Source: Choristoneura fumiferana (Eukaryota > Arthropoda > Insecta > Lepidoptera > Tortricidae). Taken from it: a stretch of DNA of 64,000 bases. Below the pieces are notes generated by a model. It saw only the letters and a program-made list of their open reading frames with translations, was not told the DNA's origin and searched no databases. Shown here piece by piece: positions 34,081 through 46,420 of the stretch; position 1 is the stretch's first letter; every line of letters begins with the position of its first letter. The position numbers and the translations under genes were made by a program. The stretch is from positions 15,913,486-15,977,485 of the forward strand of contig NC_133478.1 of assembly GCF_025370935.1 (NCBI RefSeq). Direction: 5' to 3'.

Positions 34081-37000
34081 TATATTTCGCTGTTTCAGCC
34101 ATTGTAATAGTTATAGTAAGTTATGTTATGATATGTACCTACTTAAGTAATGTAAGTAGAATGGAGTAGACTACAACCAGTCTGCTATCACCTACTTTGT
34201 TTTACTTAGGTCTTAATAATCCTTTAGTCACATCCCCTAAAACACAGAGTCGTAAGTGCCCACTCATTATTAAAACAATGACGCTAAATTGCCTGCGGAA
34301 CCAACGTGGAACCCTTAGGTTTATTCCGCTAGCAGCACTAGAAGCACGTCTACAGAATAGCTGGAGGACACTCCAAACAAAACGCCAGCTAAAACAATTT
34401 GCGGGGCCCCGAGAGATGCCGCTTGTGATACGTGTATTTTCTATAACATTACGACACACGGCGTGGCCATAAAAGCGTATATACATTACTGAACTAACTG
34501 CACTTACAACGTTTTACGCTTGAGGTCTTACAGTAATTTGCTTCGAAACAGAATGTTCTAAGAATTTGTTTGGTAAAAAGTTAAGAGTTTTCTGCCCTGT
34601 GGGAAGAGACGTTTGGTAGTTAAATGTTGTTGCTTTGCAGATTCGCGGTCCGTTTTTTGTTATTTGTGGTAGCAATGTAGGTCACTTCCAACTTTGTTTA
34701 GATTCAATGAAAATATTTTTTCAAGTCATAAAAAGACCTGTTGCTTAAGATTTTCGTTAAGTTGTATGTACCATCTTTATACTAATATCAAATGAGAAAG
34801 TTTGTGTAGTTTATTTTACTGTTTCACTCGAAAAAATATTAATCGAATTCGGCATACAGATTTTTCTAACAATGAAAACTTATTTTGCCTAAACACAAAC
34901 TTTATCAATGACTGAATAAGAAGAGTTAGTACTTACCTGATTACCGATTATAAATTCATCGTGTATATTTTGTAACAATACATTATTGTGTGTCATAAAG
35001 AAGTAACTGTTTCTTTTATATGATTCAATAACAATTACTTACTAAATTTTTTGAACTGGATGAGTATTGTATGGTTTACTGCGTTAAGATGGCGCTAGAA
35101 TACTTTACACGATATTGATAAATTTAGCCACGTACACGATTAGTACTACCTGCTCAGGTTAGTGTATGTAAGTCAATATGACAAAACAAGCATCACAAAA
35201 GGATGAGAAATTTGACTCCATTGTTAGCCCTTGTATGCTATTACTATTATTGTTACTATGTGTCTGATCTTAATTTTGATATTATTATTTAAAAAAAAAT
35301 ACTTCACTCGTAAATCCGTAATGTTTAGAGCATGGTTGCAAAGTGTAGTAAAAAAACACCCGGAAACCCGCAAAGTGATAAATTTAAGATTCTAGTGCTA
35401 AGCTACGATTGTTTGCTTCCGTAATAGCTTTTATGGCGCTGCTCTTACGAGGATTGTCTTGTTTATTCTGTTTTTGGACTTACCTACACAGCTGCATCAA
35501 ACATTGTACGGAAAAACTTATTTATAGTTTCTTCAGGTATTGTATGTCTTCTAGAATGATTAAAGAAATTCGGGTAATTTTTCAATACTGAAATATCAAC
35601 TTATCTGCACTTATACCAGTTTGAACGTGACTAGAATAAAACCACCACAATTTGTTTTAAACAAAAATCGCTGTAGTTATAAAAGTTATTGGCTGTACAT
35701 AATAAGTCATGATCATTATGGTAAAATACGTGATACAAATTGCTTGGTCACTAATTTTTGGCTCGAGAAAGCTTGTGGAAAGCTACCCTGAGCTTGCCAA
35801 ATACGCGGGATTATACTATTATTACTGCATGTAGATCATTGCGCAATGATGCAGTGCAGCGAAAAAGATATAAAATGAACTATAACAGTCTAAACTTCAA
35901 GTCAAGAAGTTTCGAATGTCATAAAGATACTCCATCGTATTTGTATAACGGAAAAGTTTGCTTGAAGAAACGCCTTGAGCTAAGCTAACAGTAGTTTGTT
36001 TCTTCAGATACTAAAAGAAAAATCAAGATTCCAGCAGCTTTGTTCCCGTTTAAAAAAAAACACAAACTGTTCAATAACATTTCGGAAGTTCAATTAAATT
36101 TTAATACACATATTTTATTTATGTCACTCAGAATTACAAGACGTCTACTAAATTTCAAGTGTCACATGATATAAGATGTGCAATGTCTATGTACAGTCAG
36201 TCAGTTAGTTAGTCAGTCAGACAATTAATAATACGGCTTTATGCGTAGGTATTTCGTCTATCAAATTTCCGCTACTTTATGAGCAGACTTGTAATTATGA
36301 TAATTTAACCACATTCATTAACCCACTGAACCACACAAGCACCCCTTTAATTTTCCTCCAAAAATTACATTTACCAATGAAGAGATTTTATAATTAACTT
36401 GAGTTGATTCGTTATTCCAATTGAGTCACTAACTCGGAATTCCAATAAATTTGGACTACATTAAATTTGGACTACATTAAATTTCAGAAATTGAATTTTT
36501 GGTAAAAATTCTTGCTGTATTTCTCAGTTGCTGTAATTTATAATCTGATAAAAAATATAGAATTATGTAAAATTATGTAAAAAAAAGGTACACTTCATGT
36601 GTCAGGGTTGAACTAATTAGTTTATTGTATTAAATTTTAACAGCATCTATATTAATAATTTCGTACCGGTCTACGGTAGACTCGAACGAAATGCACATCA
36701 AATTGAAGAGCGTAAAAAATTAGTCAATCCGAGTCGACAACTTGTAGGCGGAAAATTCGGATTATCGAGTATTTTCAATATAAATTTGAATAAATTACTA
36801 AGTATATAATGGCGTTGCGAAGTAAACATGTCAATGTCATTACATCGAAGTGGCGTTAGTGTCACGTCATCACGTGTCACAGGTTCGTATTTCGTTCTCC
36901 ATTGTGACCTCTTTAATGCCCCACACAGGGTACGATTCGTCGATTTTCATCAGATCGATCGTACAGACGAATCGTACCGTATATGGGTTGATTATGAGAC

Positions 37001-37184
37001 AGAGACAGTTATTTGGGCAAATAAAATTTAGGAGAAATATCTACGTGAAATACCGATACGTAGGTTAGCTGTGAAAGTACGGTTGTGATAATATTAAGGC
37101 TGGGAATATACGTCAGATTTTTCGATAAGTACGACAGTCTTTACAGTGGCAAAAAATTGTTATCAAACATATTATTATGAGTAC
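34081..37184. other. Intergenic, no gene seen
   Basis: 34202-34486 has overlapping 91- and 94-codon frames on opposite strands with no recognised domain. 34775-34815 (ACTAATATCAAATGAGAAAG) resembles a Helitron 5' end without its 3' end. 36190-36225 is a CAGT/TAGT-rich run. 36929-36979 is a hairpin with stem GGTACGATTCGTC. Confidence 0.4.
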
Positions 37185-37217
37185 ATTTTACCCGAGCGAA
37201 GCCGGGTTTTTATCTAG
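37185..37217 (+). mobile_element. Helitron 3' end relic
   Basis: CCGAGCGAAGCCGGGTTTTT then ATCTAGT is the GC hairpin plus CTAG end of small lepidopteran Helitrons. No matching 5' end found close by. Confidence 0.5.
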
Positions 37218-39174
37218 TGTTATTTGAAAACGGTTGAAATACAAACATAGTTTATTGAATCATGTGTTACTTTGCGGGGGTGCATGCAAGGTGCAATTGA
37301 TATGAATAAAGTTTTTAGCGGAAAATGCTGAGAATCTCAAATTAGCAAAAAAGTCTATAATATCATCTCATTCTATACTTTATTTTAATAGAAATAAATT
37401 GAGTTTTAGTACATTATATAGTTGTTTAATTCTTCCAGTTTGTTGGATTTGTTCCTTATTATCTATGTATATCAATAAAAGTTAAATTTGTATTCTCCTT
37501 GTATAGCATCTAGCGATATTATAAAAAAGAGTTTTTGCAACATCAATTAATTTTCAACCTTATCTTGTTTCCACAGCATTGGAAATACAACAAAGAACGG
37601 ACTAATCTTAAAATAACATTATGTATTCATTCCAAAAGATAGCATCGAAGTTGTTGAAGGGAAATATTTCTTTTCCTCGCCGATGGGCTTTGTTTCGCAT
37701 TTAATATTTTTTTATCTAGAGGTAATGTTAAAAAATATATTATATATTTGAGTAATTTTACGTCTATAGTTTTATCTGTGCATGAGAGTTTGTTTAAATA
37801 ATTGCTTGATTCACGTATTACTTTGTGGAAGTTTATGTCGATTTTACATCATGATAATAGATTAGTTGTATAGTTTGTTTGGCTTGAAATTGATGCGCGC
37901 ATAAAAGATGTGGGATTTTTTTCTTTCGTTTTGTGTCTTTTTTCCTTTATTTATAAAAATAGACGATACACTACGTTACTTTCAACATACGGTTTAGTAG
38001 AAAACATACTCAATTTCCAAGCGATACAATTCAAATTGCAACACCACTTTCAGCTCCGAACTACGTTGTATAAAACTCTCGTCTCAAATATTCAGAATTC
38101 AGAGCATAAACACCAAGTGCTACTCATATTTGCATGCCATTATGCTCCTTATTGTCAATACATAGAATTGTTTGCCGGGTCGTATGCGGGCAGGGAGACA
38201 ATAAAGGTTACATTGCCGTGAAATGGATACTAAGTCAATTTGGTCTCGCATTCCGTTTTCCGGTGCATTTTCTACTTTTCATTCTAGCTTAGAATACCAA
38301 ATAGTACTTAAAAATTAACTAGTTTAATGCTTCAACTTTGTCTACTAGAGGTTCTTTGAGTGGAAAATACTTCATTCAATCTTCATGCTTCTTTCATGAC
38401 CATTCATGACGTCTATTCTATCGACGATTTTTTTTCTTTTTCCTATTTTTTTTAGTTAGTTAGTTTTATTTTTCCCTGGTAACAAAGAGCCCGGTAACCG
38501 TGTGTCGTATTGACATCCGACTAGTTCAGGCAATGCGCCATAAACTATAAGGCATCAAGAAACTTTTTCAAGGCGCACTGGCCAGCGTGGTAGGTATTTT
38601 ATGGCTTTAAACCTTCATTCACAATGTATCAGTAACGAGTAATGACATTTCATAAATTCTACTTATGCGTTAGCTATTAAACGAATAAACGTTTTCTATT
38701 TCTTGTTTTCTATTTCTATTAAAAAGTACGTCCTTGTCTTTCGTCATTTCCTCGGGAACTGTGATTTTTTTGAAATTACTGGTTTCCTGTTGTTTTTTCA
38801 ATATTTTCATGTACTTAAGTAGAAAAACTGGCTATTACCCTAAAGATTTTCGTAGACATATAAAAAGCTTCAAGAACAGACAAGACCTAAGATGAGATGT
38901 TTTAAGCTTTGGTGATTTTTCACTCTTAACACACACACGTGTAGACGTGAGACTTATCACGGTTAGCGAGTAAATTTTTGTTTACTATTTCAACTAAATA
39001 CTGAGCCCGATCGGTTCTGCCATTAAATCTCAGAAATGTCATATCAAACACTTAAAAAAATATCTCCAATAAATTATGATAGGAGACTAAAATAAAACAG
39101 TTGCAGTTCCTCGATCCTTTTGAGGAAGACTGTCAAAAAAAATTAGCACCTCTTCAAAAAACAACTTAGCCAAT
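37218..39174. other. Intergenic, no gene seen
   Basis: Diverged copies of the GAATCA..TTACTTTG repeat lie near 37253-37300 and 37800-37840. The 103-codon plus frame at 37910-38221 has a hydrophobic start but no domain, no homologue that I recognise and no splice context; I do not call it a gene. Confidence 0.4.
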
Positions 39175-39280
39175 TATAGGTAGAGTCATTCACGATGACG
39201 CGTGCCGTGGTTCTTATTACAATGTCATTAATGTCTAATTTTGACACAATCACGCGTCTTCGTAGATGGCACTAGGTATA
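39175..39280. mobile_element. M2 MITE copy 2
   Basis: 106 bp about 90 percent identical by eye to 31695-31802, again with TATA at both borders and inverted GACGCGTG / CACGCGTC cores. Confidence 0.75.
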
Positions 39281-39384
39281 CCTCAACTTTTCAGCCACAT
39301 GAATCAGGTGGCGTCGTGAAACCAGGACTCGTGACCACGTCCACTGCTGGATAAGTCCCAGTTGTTGTAGTAGTTAGGAACTGA

Positions 39385-39530
39385 GGGACTACTGCAAAAC
39401 TCGAAAGTCGAAGTCCGTATCGCACCGTCCCTTTTACTCACGTGCTCACTTATGTGTAATGACATAAGAGTCAACGGGACGGCAAGATACGAAGTTCCAG
39501 TTTTGCACTTCGTAGCGCAGGCCCTACCCT
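39385..39530. mobile_element. M7 palindromic MITE copy
   Basis: GGGACTACTGCAAAACTCGA, CGTATCGCACCGTCCCTTTT paired with AACGGGACGGCAAGATACGA and TTGCACTTCGTAGC. Same layout as 22387-22510, more diverged. Confidence 0.65.
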
Positions 39531-39674
39531 GAGATGATAATGATAAAGATGACGCGTCGAATTGATAAATAACTTATTTTTCTCAAAAATGTCCGCAAAA
39601 GTTGTCATTATTCTTTACATATCAGAAGGTGAAGTGCATAGTTTATGGTCAGCGAAAAATTAAAAAGTTAAAAA

Positions 39675-39723
39675 GATTGCAGGCGCGCTAGCTCGACAAT
39701 AATGAATTAGCGCGCCTGCAATC
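39675..39723. repeat. Perfect GC-rich 16-bp hairpin
   Basis: 39675-39690 GATTGCAGGCGCGCTA is the exact reverse complement of 39708-39723, around a 17-nt loop, in strongly AT-rich surroundings. No terminator-like T-run belongs to it in this eukaryotic context. Nature unknown; see findings. Confidence 0.85.
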
Positions 39724-40705
39724 AAGTCACATTTTTTTTTAAAGTTAAAAAGGCCATGGAAATGTTGGCACAAGTCGTATACAGCCAAGTCTAATGGCCG
39801 GTATCAGATATTTTGTTGGAACTCCGGACTTTTTCTATTGGGTCTGAAAATAGCTTGTGGTGTTTTCGGTGGAAAAATACACCTGCAGTTTATTTTTAAT
39901 GAAAAAAGGCGGGAAAGCATAAGAAAAATATTGGAATAAAATTAAATTTTATAATATATTTTGAGAAAAAGTTTATTCTATTTCAGAATTATTCACCATT
40001 TTTGAGAAAAGCTTTATATTAGTCTCGGCTGGAATAGCAATGGCTGGCTTCGTATTAGTTAAACGGACTCGCAATCTCGTCCGTTTAATACTCATACTCA
40101 GCCAGCAATTGCCTCCTTCCAGGCCACGACAATAATCTACTATTTTTTGTGTCTGAAATAAAGATATACATTATTAGGCTGATATTATTGGTGCGCTGTT
40201 AGCACAATGTGTTACCATTAGCTGGCAGAGGCACAAGTAAACACGTAGTTATTGCAATTGCTATTGCTTTTTCGGTAGAAAGTAGTAAGAAAATAAATAC
40301 TAAAGGCGCAATATCACTATAGAGGTACGTGTTTAAAAACCAGAATGAGCTAGATGAAATTGGCTTAGAAACTGCCGTTCTAGCACATTCGAAAATGATA
40401 ATGGTAAATAAAAAAATAGGAGAAAAGGGGTGTGTGTAAGCTTTTATTTGTACCAACAGTGTTAATCGGTATGTTGATTAATACTGATCACAAATTGACC
40501 CCAAAAGATTTTGGTGTGTTAAAGCACGATTTTCAACCGACTTTAAAGAAAGGAGGTTCTAAATTCGTCTGTATTTATTTTTGCTAATTAGTAAAGATGT
40601 CCTGCATAATGGTTTTCCATGTATTTTTTCTTGGAAAAGTTCTTATTTATCGTACTGTTTCAATTAGCTGCAGTATCCATCGTACAGCCGTTTTGTCATT
40701 TGATA
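39724..40705. other. Intergenic with one imperfect palindrome
   Basis: 40045-40115 folds on GTATTAGTTAAACGGACTCG and CGTCCGTTTAATAC, with outer CAATGGCTGGC / CAGCCAGCAATTG. A GACTTtAAAGAAAGGAGGTTC repeat relic lies near 40540. No gene. Confidence 0.45.
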
Positions 40706-40935
40706 CTATATAGTTAGGTATTTAACTAAATGTAAACAAAACAACGTCAATTGGTGTCTTAAACATATAAATCCCCCATTAAACTGTCTAAACATTTACA
40801 TTTCTGTATTGAAACCCAAGTCTAGTTTGTATTACAATGATTAGATAAGTAAAATGTTTTAAATCCTTGAATGTACCAAATCTGGCAGCTGAAGTTTGTT
40901 TACATTTAGTTAAATACATATCCAAACCAAGTATA
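40706..40935. mobile_element. M5 palindromic MITE, copy 2
   Basis: Matches 32883-33120 across its length (AGGTATTTAACTAAATGTAA ... TTTACATTTAGTTAAATACA then TATCCAAACCAAGTATA), with the left terminal ~15 bp eroded. Confidence 0.75.
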
Positions 40936-41584
40936 AATAATACAGCTCCTTATTAATGGATACAAAAATTTAATCATTTAGTTTGATAAATAATTGATTG
41001 ATACTTCGGTTGCCGTCGATTTTCGACTGGGATCCAACTTTTGTCGATGGAAAACCATTAACATTAGAATAGTGATTTAAAACTGTTGTAGTTGTTTTGA
41101 TATTTAAACAGACTTGTCTATTACTCGTCCTGTTCAGAACTGATCAACTCTGTACCTATTTTACTTAGTTAACGCCGTCATGTATTTAAGTCAGAAGACC
41201 AATAATTTTGATCAAATTACGAACTTGAGCACACGAGAAGTTAAGAATCGTCGGTAATTGCGTGCTTAGTCGCTTCATAATTAATGATTAAAGCTCGTTC
41301 AAGCAAATTTAGATGACGGGCCATATACGGAGTTGGTACTAATGTTATTATTTCGAACGTTTGAACGAAACTGTTTAGAATTAAGATGGAATTATACTTA
41401 ATCCTCGGTGTACTATAGATGTGAAAGTTTGTGAAGATGTTTTTGTTTCTCCTTCACTCTAAAACGTACCTACACAAATTTAAATGAAATTATGTGTGGA
41501 GATATCTGGACTTTTGAAGTAACACATAGGTTTCGTTTTATCTCGATATTCCAACGGAATGTGAATAAAATCCTAAAATTAGAA
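40936..41584. other. Intergenic with Helitron-like interior
   Basis: About 41425-41580 (GAAAGTTTGTGAAGATGTTT, GTGTGGAGATATCTGGAC, ATCTCGATATTCCAACGG) resembles the interior of small Helitrons, strongly diverged. No ends identified. Confidence 0.4.
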
Positions 41585-42470
41585 CCGCTAGGTTTAGATT
41601 AGAGACACGAAATTTGGAACGAGTTTTTCTTATTCATGGTGTTTCGAAATTTAGAAACTTCAATCCAACTGCTTATTCTAATGTTTTACGCGTGCAAGGC
41701 TAACAAGTAGTTAGTGGCTAGTAGGTAGGTTACTAGTAGTGTTTAGTTTTATGATAAGACACGTTTTTGTTTCACATTCTAATTTGCAAGCTGATTGAAC
41801 TAACAATTAATAAGTAAAAAAAAAATATCATGGGACACTTGACACCAATCGACCTAGTCCCAAACTAAGCAAAGCTTGTACTATGGCTACTAGGCAACGG
41901 ATAAACATACTTAAATACATATAAAACATTCAAGACCCGAGAATAAGCATTCGTATTATTCATACAAATATCTGCCCCGGCCGGGAATCGAACCCGGGAC
42001 CTCAAGCTTCGAAGTCAGGTTCTCTAACCACTTAGCCATCCGGTCGTCAAGTGTTTGTTTTTGCTGATGATACGTATAGTTAAGATTTAAAAGATTTATA
42101 TAAATTGTGACATCTTTTTCACCACATAATTCGTCCGATATTCCAAATCATCCAAATTAAAAAGCTTGCTAGATTTAGAGACACGAAATTTGGAACGAGA
42201 TTATTCATGGTGTTTCGAAATTTAGAAATTCGATATCATCACACTTCAAAGACCCGAGAATAAGCATTCGTACATTATATCTGATTGAACTAACAAAAAT
42301 AAAAAAATAAATATCATGGCACTTGGGAATCGGGCAAAGCTCAAGGCTACTAGTAAGCTACTCTTTAAAACATTTTGTTCTCTTAAACCACTTATGGCCA
42401 TCCGTCCAAGATGTTTAGCTTTTTAATGATTACGTGCTAAGTTTTAAAAGATTTAGGTATAATATTGGTG
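41585..42470. repeat. Scrambled local duplication including a SINE-B
   Basis: Copy A (about 41585-42110) and copy B (about 42165-42470) share GAGACACGAAATTTGGAACG, TCATGGTGTTTCGAAATTTA, CTGATTGAACTAACA, CCGAGAATAAGCATTCGTA, CCACTTAGCCATCCG-like and TTTAAAAGATTTA. Copy B is much shorter, and its CCGAGAATAAGCATTCG block precedes rather than follows the CTGATTGAACTAACA block. Confidence 0.75.
41824..42047 (-). mobile_element. SINE-B copy
   Basis: On the minus strand: GATGGCTAAGTGGTTAGAGA, GGGTTCGATTCCCGGCC, TGTATGAATAATACGAATGC, and 3' end AAGCTTTGCTTAGTTTGGGA then CTAGGTCGATTGGTGTC. The best-preserved uninterrupted SINE-B in the window. Confidence 0.8.
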
Positions 42471-42540
42471 TGTATAACGAGGGTTCCCTGGTCAAACCCA
42501 ATAACTCTTTCAAATATAAAATTTCGAAAATAAGCTTCTA

Positions 42541-43276
42541 TACCATCAGCAAAATAAGTGGTCTATCAATTTTAAAACAAGTTCCTGTCAAATGAATATG
42601 TCGCTAAAGTCGAACTTTCAAGTTGACAGACACGTCTATTGGCATTATTGTTTTATGACAAGCAACCGATTATCATTATCGATTATTCTCGTCGAATCCG
42701 ACTCGGCTGGGCAGCGTTCGGGAAGCTTCGCAGTGTCTTTTCGTCCAAATTACCGCAGTGTTTGAAGTCAAAAGTCTTTGACCAGTGTGTGTTGCCAGTG
42801 ATGACATACGGATCTGAGACGTGGGCGCTAACGATGGGCCTCATGAGAAAACTCAAAGTCACTCAGAGGGCTATGGAGAGGGCTATGCTCGGGGTTTCTC
42901 TGCGGGATAGAATTAGAAATGATGATATCCGCAGTAGAACTAAGGTTACCGACATAGCCCGAAGAATTGCGAAACTAAAGTGGCAGTGGGCGGGGTACAT
43001 TGCTCGCAGGACTGATGGCCGATGGGGCCAGAAGGTTCTCGAATGGCGTCCGCGGACCGGGAAACGAGCTGTCGGTAGGCCTCCAACAAGATGGAGCGAC
43101 GACTTGGTTAAGATCGCGGGATCGCGGTGGATGCGGAAAGCACAAGACCGGTCTGAGTGGAGAGCCTTGGGGGAGGCCTATGTCCAGCAGTGGACGTCTT
43201 TCGGCTGACATGATGATGATGATGATGAACCGATTATCAACTTTAGGGTGGTAGACCACATTTGGCTGATGGTACA
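42541..43276. mobile_element. M4 MITE split by an RTE insertion
   Basis: 42541-42675 plus 43240-43276 (172 bp) align with the reverse complement of 5854-6034. The break falls at AACCGATTATCA, which appears on both sides of the inserted RTE sequence. Confidence 0.85.
42676..43227 (+). pseudogene. 5'-truncated RTE-type retrotransposon
   Basis: 552 bp flanked by the 12-bp duplication AACCGATTATCA (42664-42675 and 43228-43239). It encodes only the C-terminal part of the RTE-type polymerase ORF: RRIRLGWAAFGKLRSVFSSK, MTYGSETWALT, WQWAGYIARR, GRPPTRWSDDLVK, GEAYVQQWTSFG, then TGA and (ATG)n. All about 177 codons are open, so the copy is young. The RT catalytic core is absent, and no ATG starts the frame (its upstream extension is MITE DNA), so it cannot be functional. 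RTE proteins combine an APE-type endonuclease with RT and copy their RNA at a nicked target. Confidence 0.85.
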
Positions 43277-45799
43277 TAGAACGTTATTTTTTCAACAGTC
43301 AATTATTTAGACTTATCGGGTTTATGTTTAAAGGTGTGTGGGGAAAGAGCTTCAACAGAGATATTTTTTCGGGCAGATATTAATATGTCTGGGACCGAAG
43401 TCCAAAGAAGTCTTAAAAGCTTCGATGGCGAGATGCAGATGTTGGAGTTTCTTTTCTTTTCACTAGATGACGCTAAAAGTAGTAGTAAGTATCACTAAAA
43501 TCCCGGGGAGCGTCATGGTTGAATGTCTGCGATCCCATGGCGCTCCCATAACGGCAGAGTGGAGAAACGCCGATGTGTTTTTAGTGGGTATGCTAAGTTC
43601 AGAGAGTCCCACATAACTTTCCACGGAAGTATGCGTTAAGCATTTTCGCATCGGAAAAAAAAGGTATCACTAAAATCTGCTGTTTGATGGTTTTGTTTTT
43701 ATGGTACCTAGTTAATTTCTCAACACGCTGTATTTAAGGTACCAATCCACCAATATTTCGATAATGTCATCCATCTAAATCAGAGTGACTTGAATTCAGT
43801 CTAACACTGTTTCCCCATAGCGTCCTCAATTAGTACTGGATTGAATTGAAACATCCTTTAGACGCAGTAAAGTTCCCTTTACTGAGAGCCTATCCATCAC
43901 GCTGCTAACTGGCTTGTGCTTACTCCTAAAGCAGTAAAGGCTACATGTAATATCAAACCAAATGACGCATGCACTGTGGAATCTTTTAAAAAAACCAGTC
44001 ATAATGGCATCGCATTAAAAATAAGCTAACCAAAAACAAGAAAAAAAACCCTATGGTCATTGGTTATTTCACAAATATTATAGTACCTGGGTGACCGAGC
44101 TTTGTTCGGGCTAAAACTCGTTAAAAAGCGTTTTCCCAGAGATAAGACTAAGCTAGATCGTTTGTCATCCCGGAAAACCCCTAATATACCAAATTTCATC
44201 GAAATCGTTGGAACTGTTTCCGAGATCCCTGATATATATAATATGTAATTATATTTATATACAAGAATTGCTAATTTATTTAAAGGTATTAGATTATATA
44301 TTGGACAAAAAAATACCAATGAACAGAGGGCTGGTGCTTTTCTCGCCCAATGTATTGGGATCAAAATCCCTAACATTGTCATTTCAAAGTTCAGTATCTA
44401 AAAATGGCTTAACTGGCTTTAATGAAATTTGTAACTACCCTGCATTTTGTCTCTGTATAAAATCATTGTGTGCAATAAAGAAATATTGTATTGTAAGTCT
44501 TGCTTGTTAGTTTTCCTTGCTAGTTTCGCAAAAAAACTAATTCAAAGAAAAGTTACCGGCTATAAAAAACCCATAACGAGAAGCACGGTTTATCCGCCAA
44601 GTGGCCGTAAGATGGCTCAGCGCACAATAACTCCGTCCCTAATGAGGCTAATTCAGGCAAAGTAAAACAATCTCAATAATCCAAAGTCGCCTAATCCGTA
44701 TCTTAAACCTTAGGGGTGTTTTGCCCTTGGCAATTCCCTGGCCCTAAAGTAAAATCTTACTGCCGCTTAATTTTGACCCCTGAAGGGGAGTTCAACCCTT
44801 TAAGATACGTTCAGATTTTAAGGCAACAGTAGGAATGCTATATAAGTTTGGCAAAAAACTTTACATATGTTAATTATCTTTACAATGTTCTTGATGATCT
44901 GTAACTTCTTGAATAAACCTACCTGACCTTTTTTTAAATACCTAGACTATAATATTTAAATTTAATTATGGTGGCTTGCCATTGTCAACCCATTGATGTA
45001 TTCTTCTCTGCTGGTGTCAGTTTTTCTAGCGCTAGAACAATCAGTAGTCTTGTAGCTGTAAAAAATATACTTGTCAAAAATCTTTAACTGTTTTATTTTA
45101 ATCTACTATTTTAGTTTTTTTTTCACTTCAGTTTGTGGATTAACAGTTCTTTCCATAGGTCAGATCATACCAGCCAGTTAATTCATCAAAGGCTGGAAAC
45201 TCTCCACCTCATCGTACTGAATGTGGCTCTTATTTGTGCTTTTTCGGTACTACTGGTAGCTCCGTATTTTATATTTCTTTGTTTTATTTTTTATGGCTTT
45301 TATTACGTTTAATTTATTTATTTTTTCGATTTTCGTTTTAATAAATCTGTCTCCTTCTTTTTCTTCTTGATGATTACAGAAGACTTTCTGATACCCGCTT
45401 AAAGTAAGACCACTTGAAACACAGCCAGAATGTAAACTGCTACAAAATCAGGGCAGCTCAAGCTACACTGGCAGGGCTACTCGTATATAACTAGCACCTG
45501 TTTTCGTTCGCTCTTAACGATAACACGACCTATTCCTTCGTTAACGCAATTGTTAAGCAAAAGCGAAATTAAATTAGGGTCCTAAATAGTTAAGGCCTTT
45601 AGGGAAGGCGATGACCCTACAGCAGAAATGTGTTTAATTGTAAGGGACTGTGCATTAAGAATATGTGTATGTAACATTTGAAACATTTGATTTACGGCTT
45701 CTCAACGATCGTGATTTGTATAATGTTGATTGCGTTTGAAAATGGAAAGAGCGGTGTATGAAAATAACCAATCAGTACACAAAAGAAACTAAATAAAAT
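43277..45799. other. Intergenic, no gene seen
   Basis: 44080-44290 contains ACCGAGCTTTGTTCGGGCTA and CCAAATTTCATCGAAATCGT, a repeat I associate with lepidopteran genomes; the 118-codon minus and 100-codon plus frames there are incidental. The remainder shows no supported structure. Confidence 0.4.
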
Positions 45800-45890
45800 A
45801 ATAATAATAAATATCACGAGACATTTGATACTGATTGACCTAGTCCCTAAGTAGGCAAACTTGTGTTATGGGTGGATAAACATACTTAAA
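45800..45890 (-). mobile_element. SINE-B 3' fragment
   Basis: AATATCACGAGACATTTGAT then ATTGACCTAGTCCCTAAG and CAAACTTGTGTTATGGGTGG match the minus form of the SINE-B 3' end; head missing. Confidence 0.6.
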
Positions 45891-46420
45891 TAAATAGAAA
45901 CCTACGTACTTATATAAATATTAAAAACCTTCAATTAAGCTTCAAAAATTATATTTAAACAGTGAAAACATTTCCAAATGTTATCAAGCTATTATTTATA
46001 TATTTATTTTATTTATTAGTGTTTTTACCTATCAATATCAATAGTCATAATAGTTTTAAATATCATCAGACGGAAATCTAAATAAATGATAAATGGAGAA
46101 AGCCCTTTAAAAAAATTAAATGCTATCCTCCAAATTCAAATAATAATTTATTATGTCGCTTTAGGAGTACTCCTTTCCACCGTCGAAGTATTTTCCGAGA
46201 AATCTGCCAAGATGTCAAGATGAAGTTTACGTTTCAGTAAAACAATTTCCTTTCAACAAATTAGTGGAAAAACTGATTATTTTTAGACGTAATATTATTG
46301 GAGTAGGAATAAGTCCACTTCATTTTCAAGTTATAAATCTTGAACATTTTGATGTTGTAATTTCTGCCATAGCTGAGTATTAGTTTTCAGTAACATTTTT
46401 TGGTTTAAATCTCCAAAAGA
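45891..46420. other. Intergenic, nothing recognised
   Basis: AT-rich without supported features. Confidence 0.35.

Noticed and set aside
34197..34486. Two 90-codon frames on opposite strands
   Set aside because: Mutually overlapping, no domain on either strand. Proximity to the RT fragment at 33855 is not enough to call it retroelement coding.
37910..38221. 103-codon plus frame as a small gene
   Set aside because: No recognisable domain, no conserved context, and starts from TTG-type codons in AT-rich DNA.
42639..42675. N-terminal extension of the 189-codon RTE frame
   Set aside because: These codons are MITE DNA and the target duplication; the start is TTG. The RTE sequence begins at 42676.
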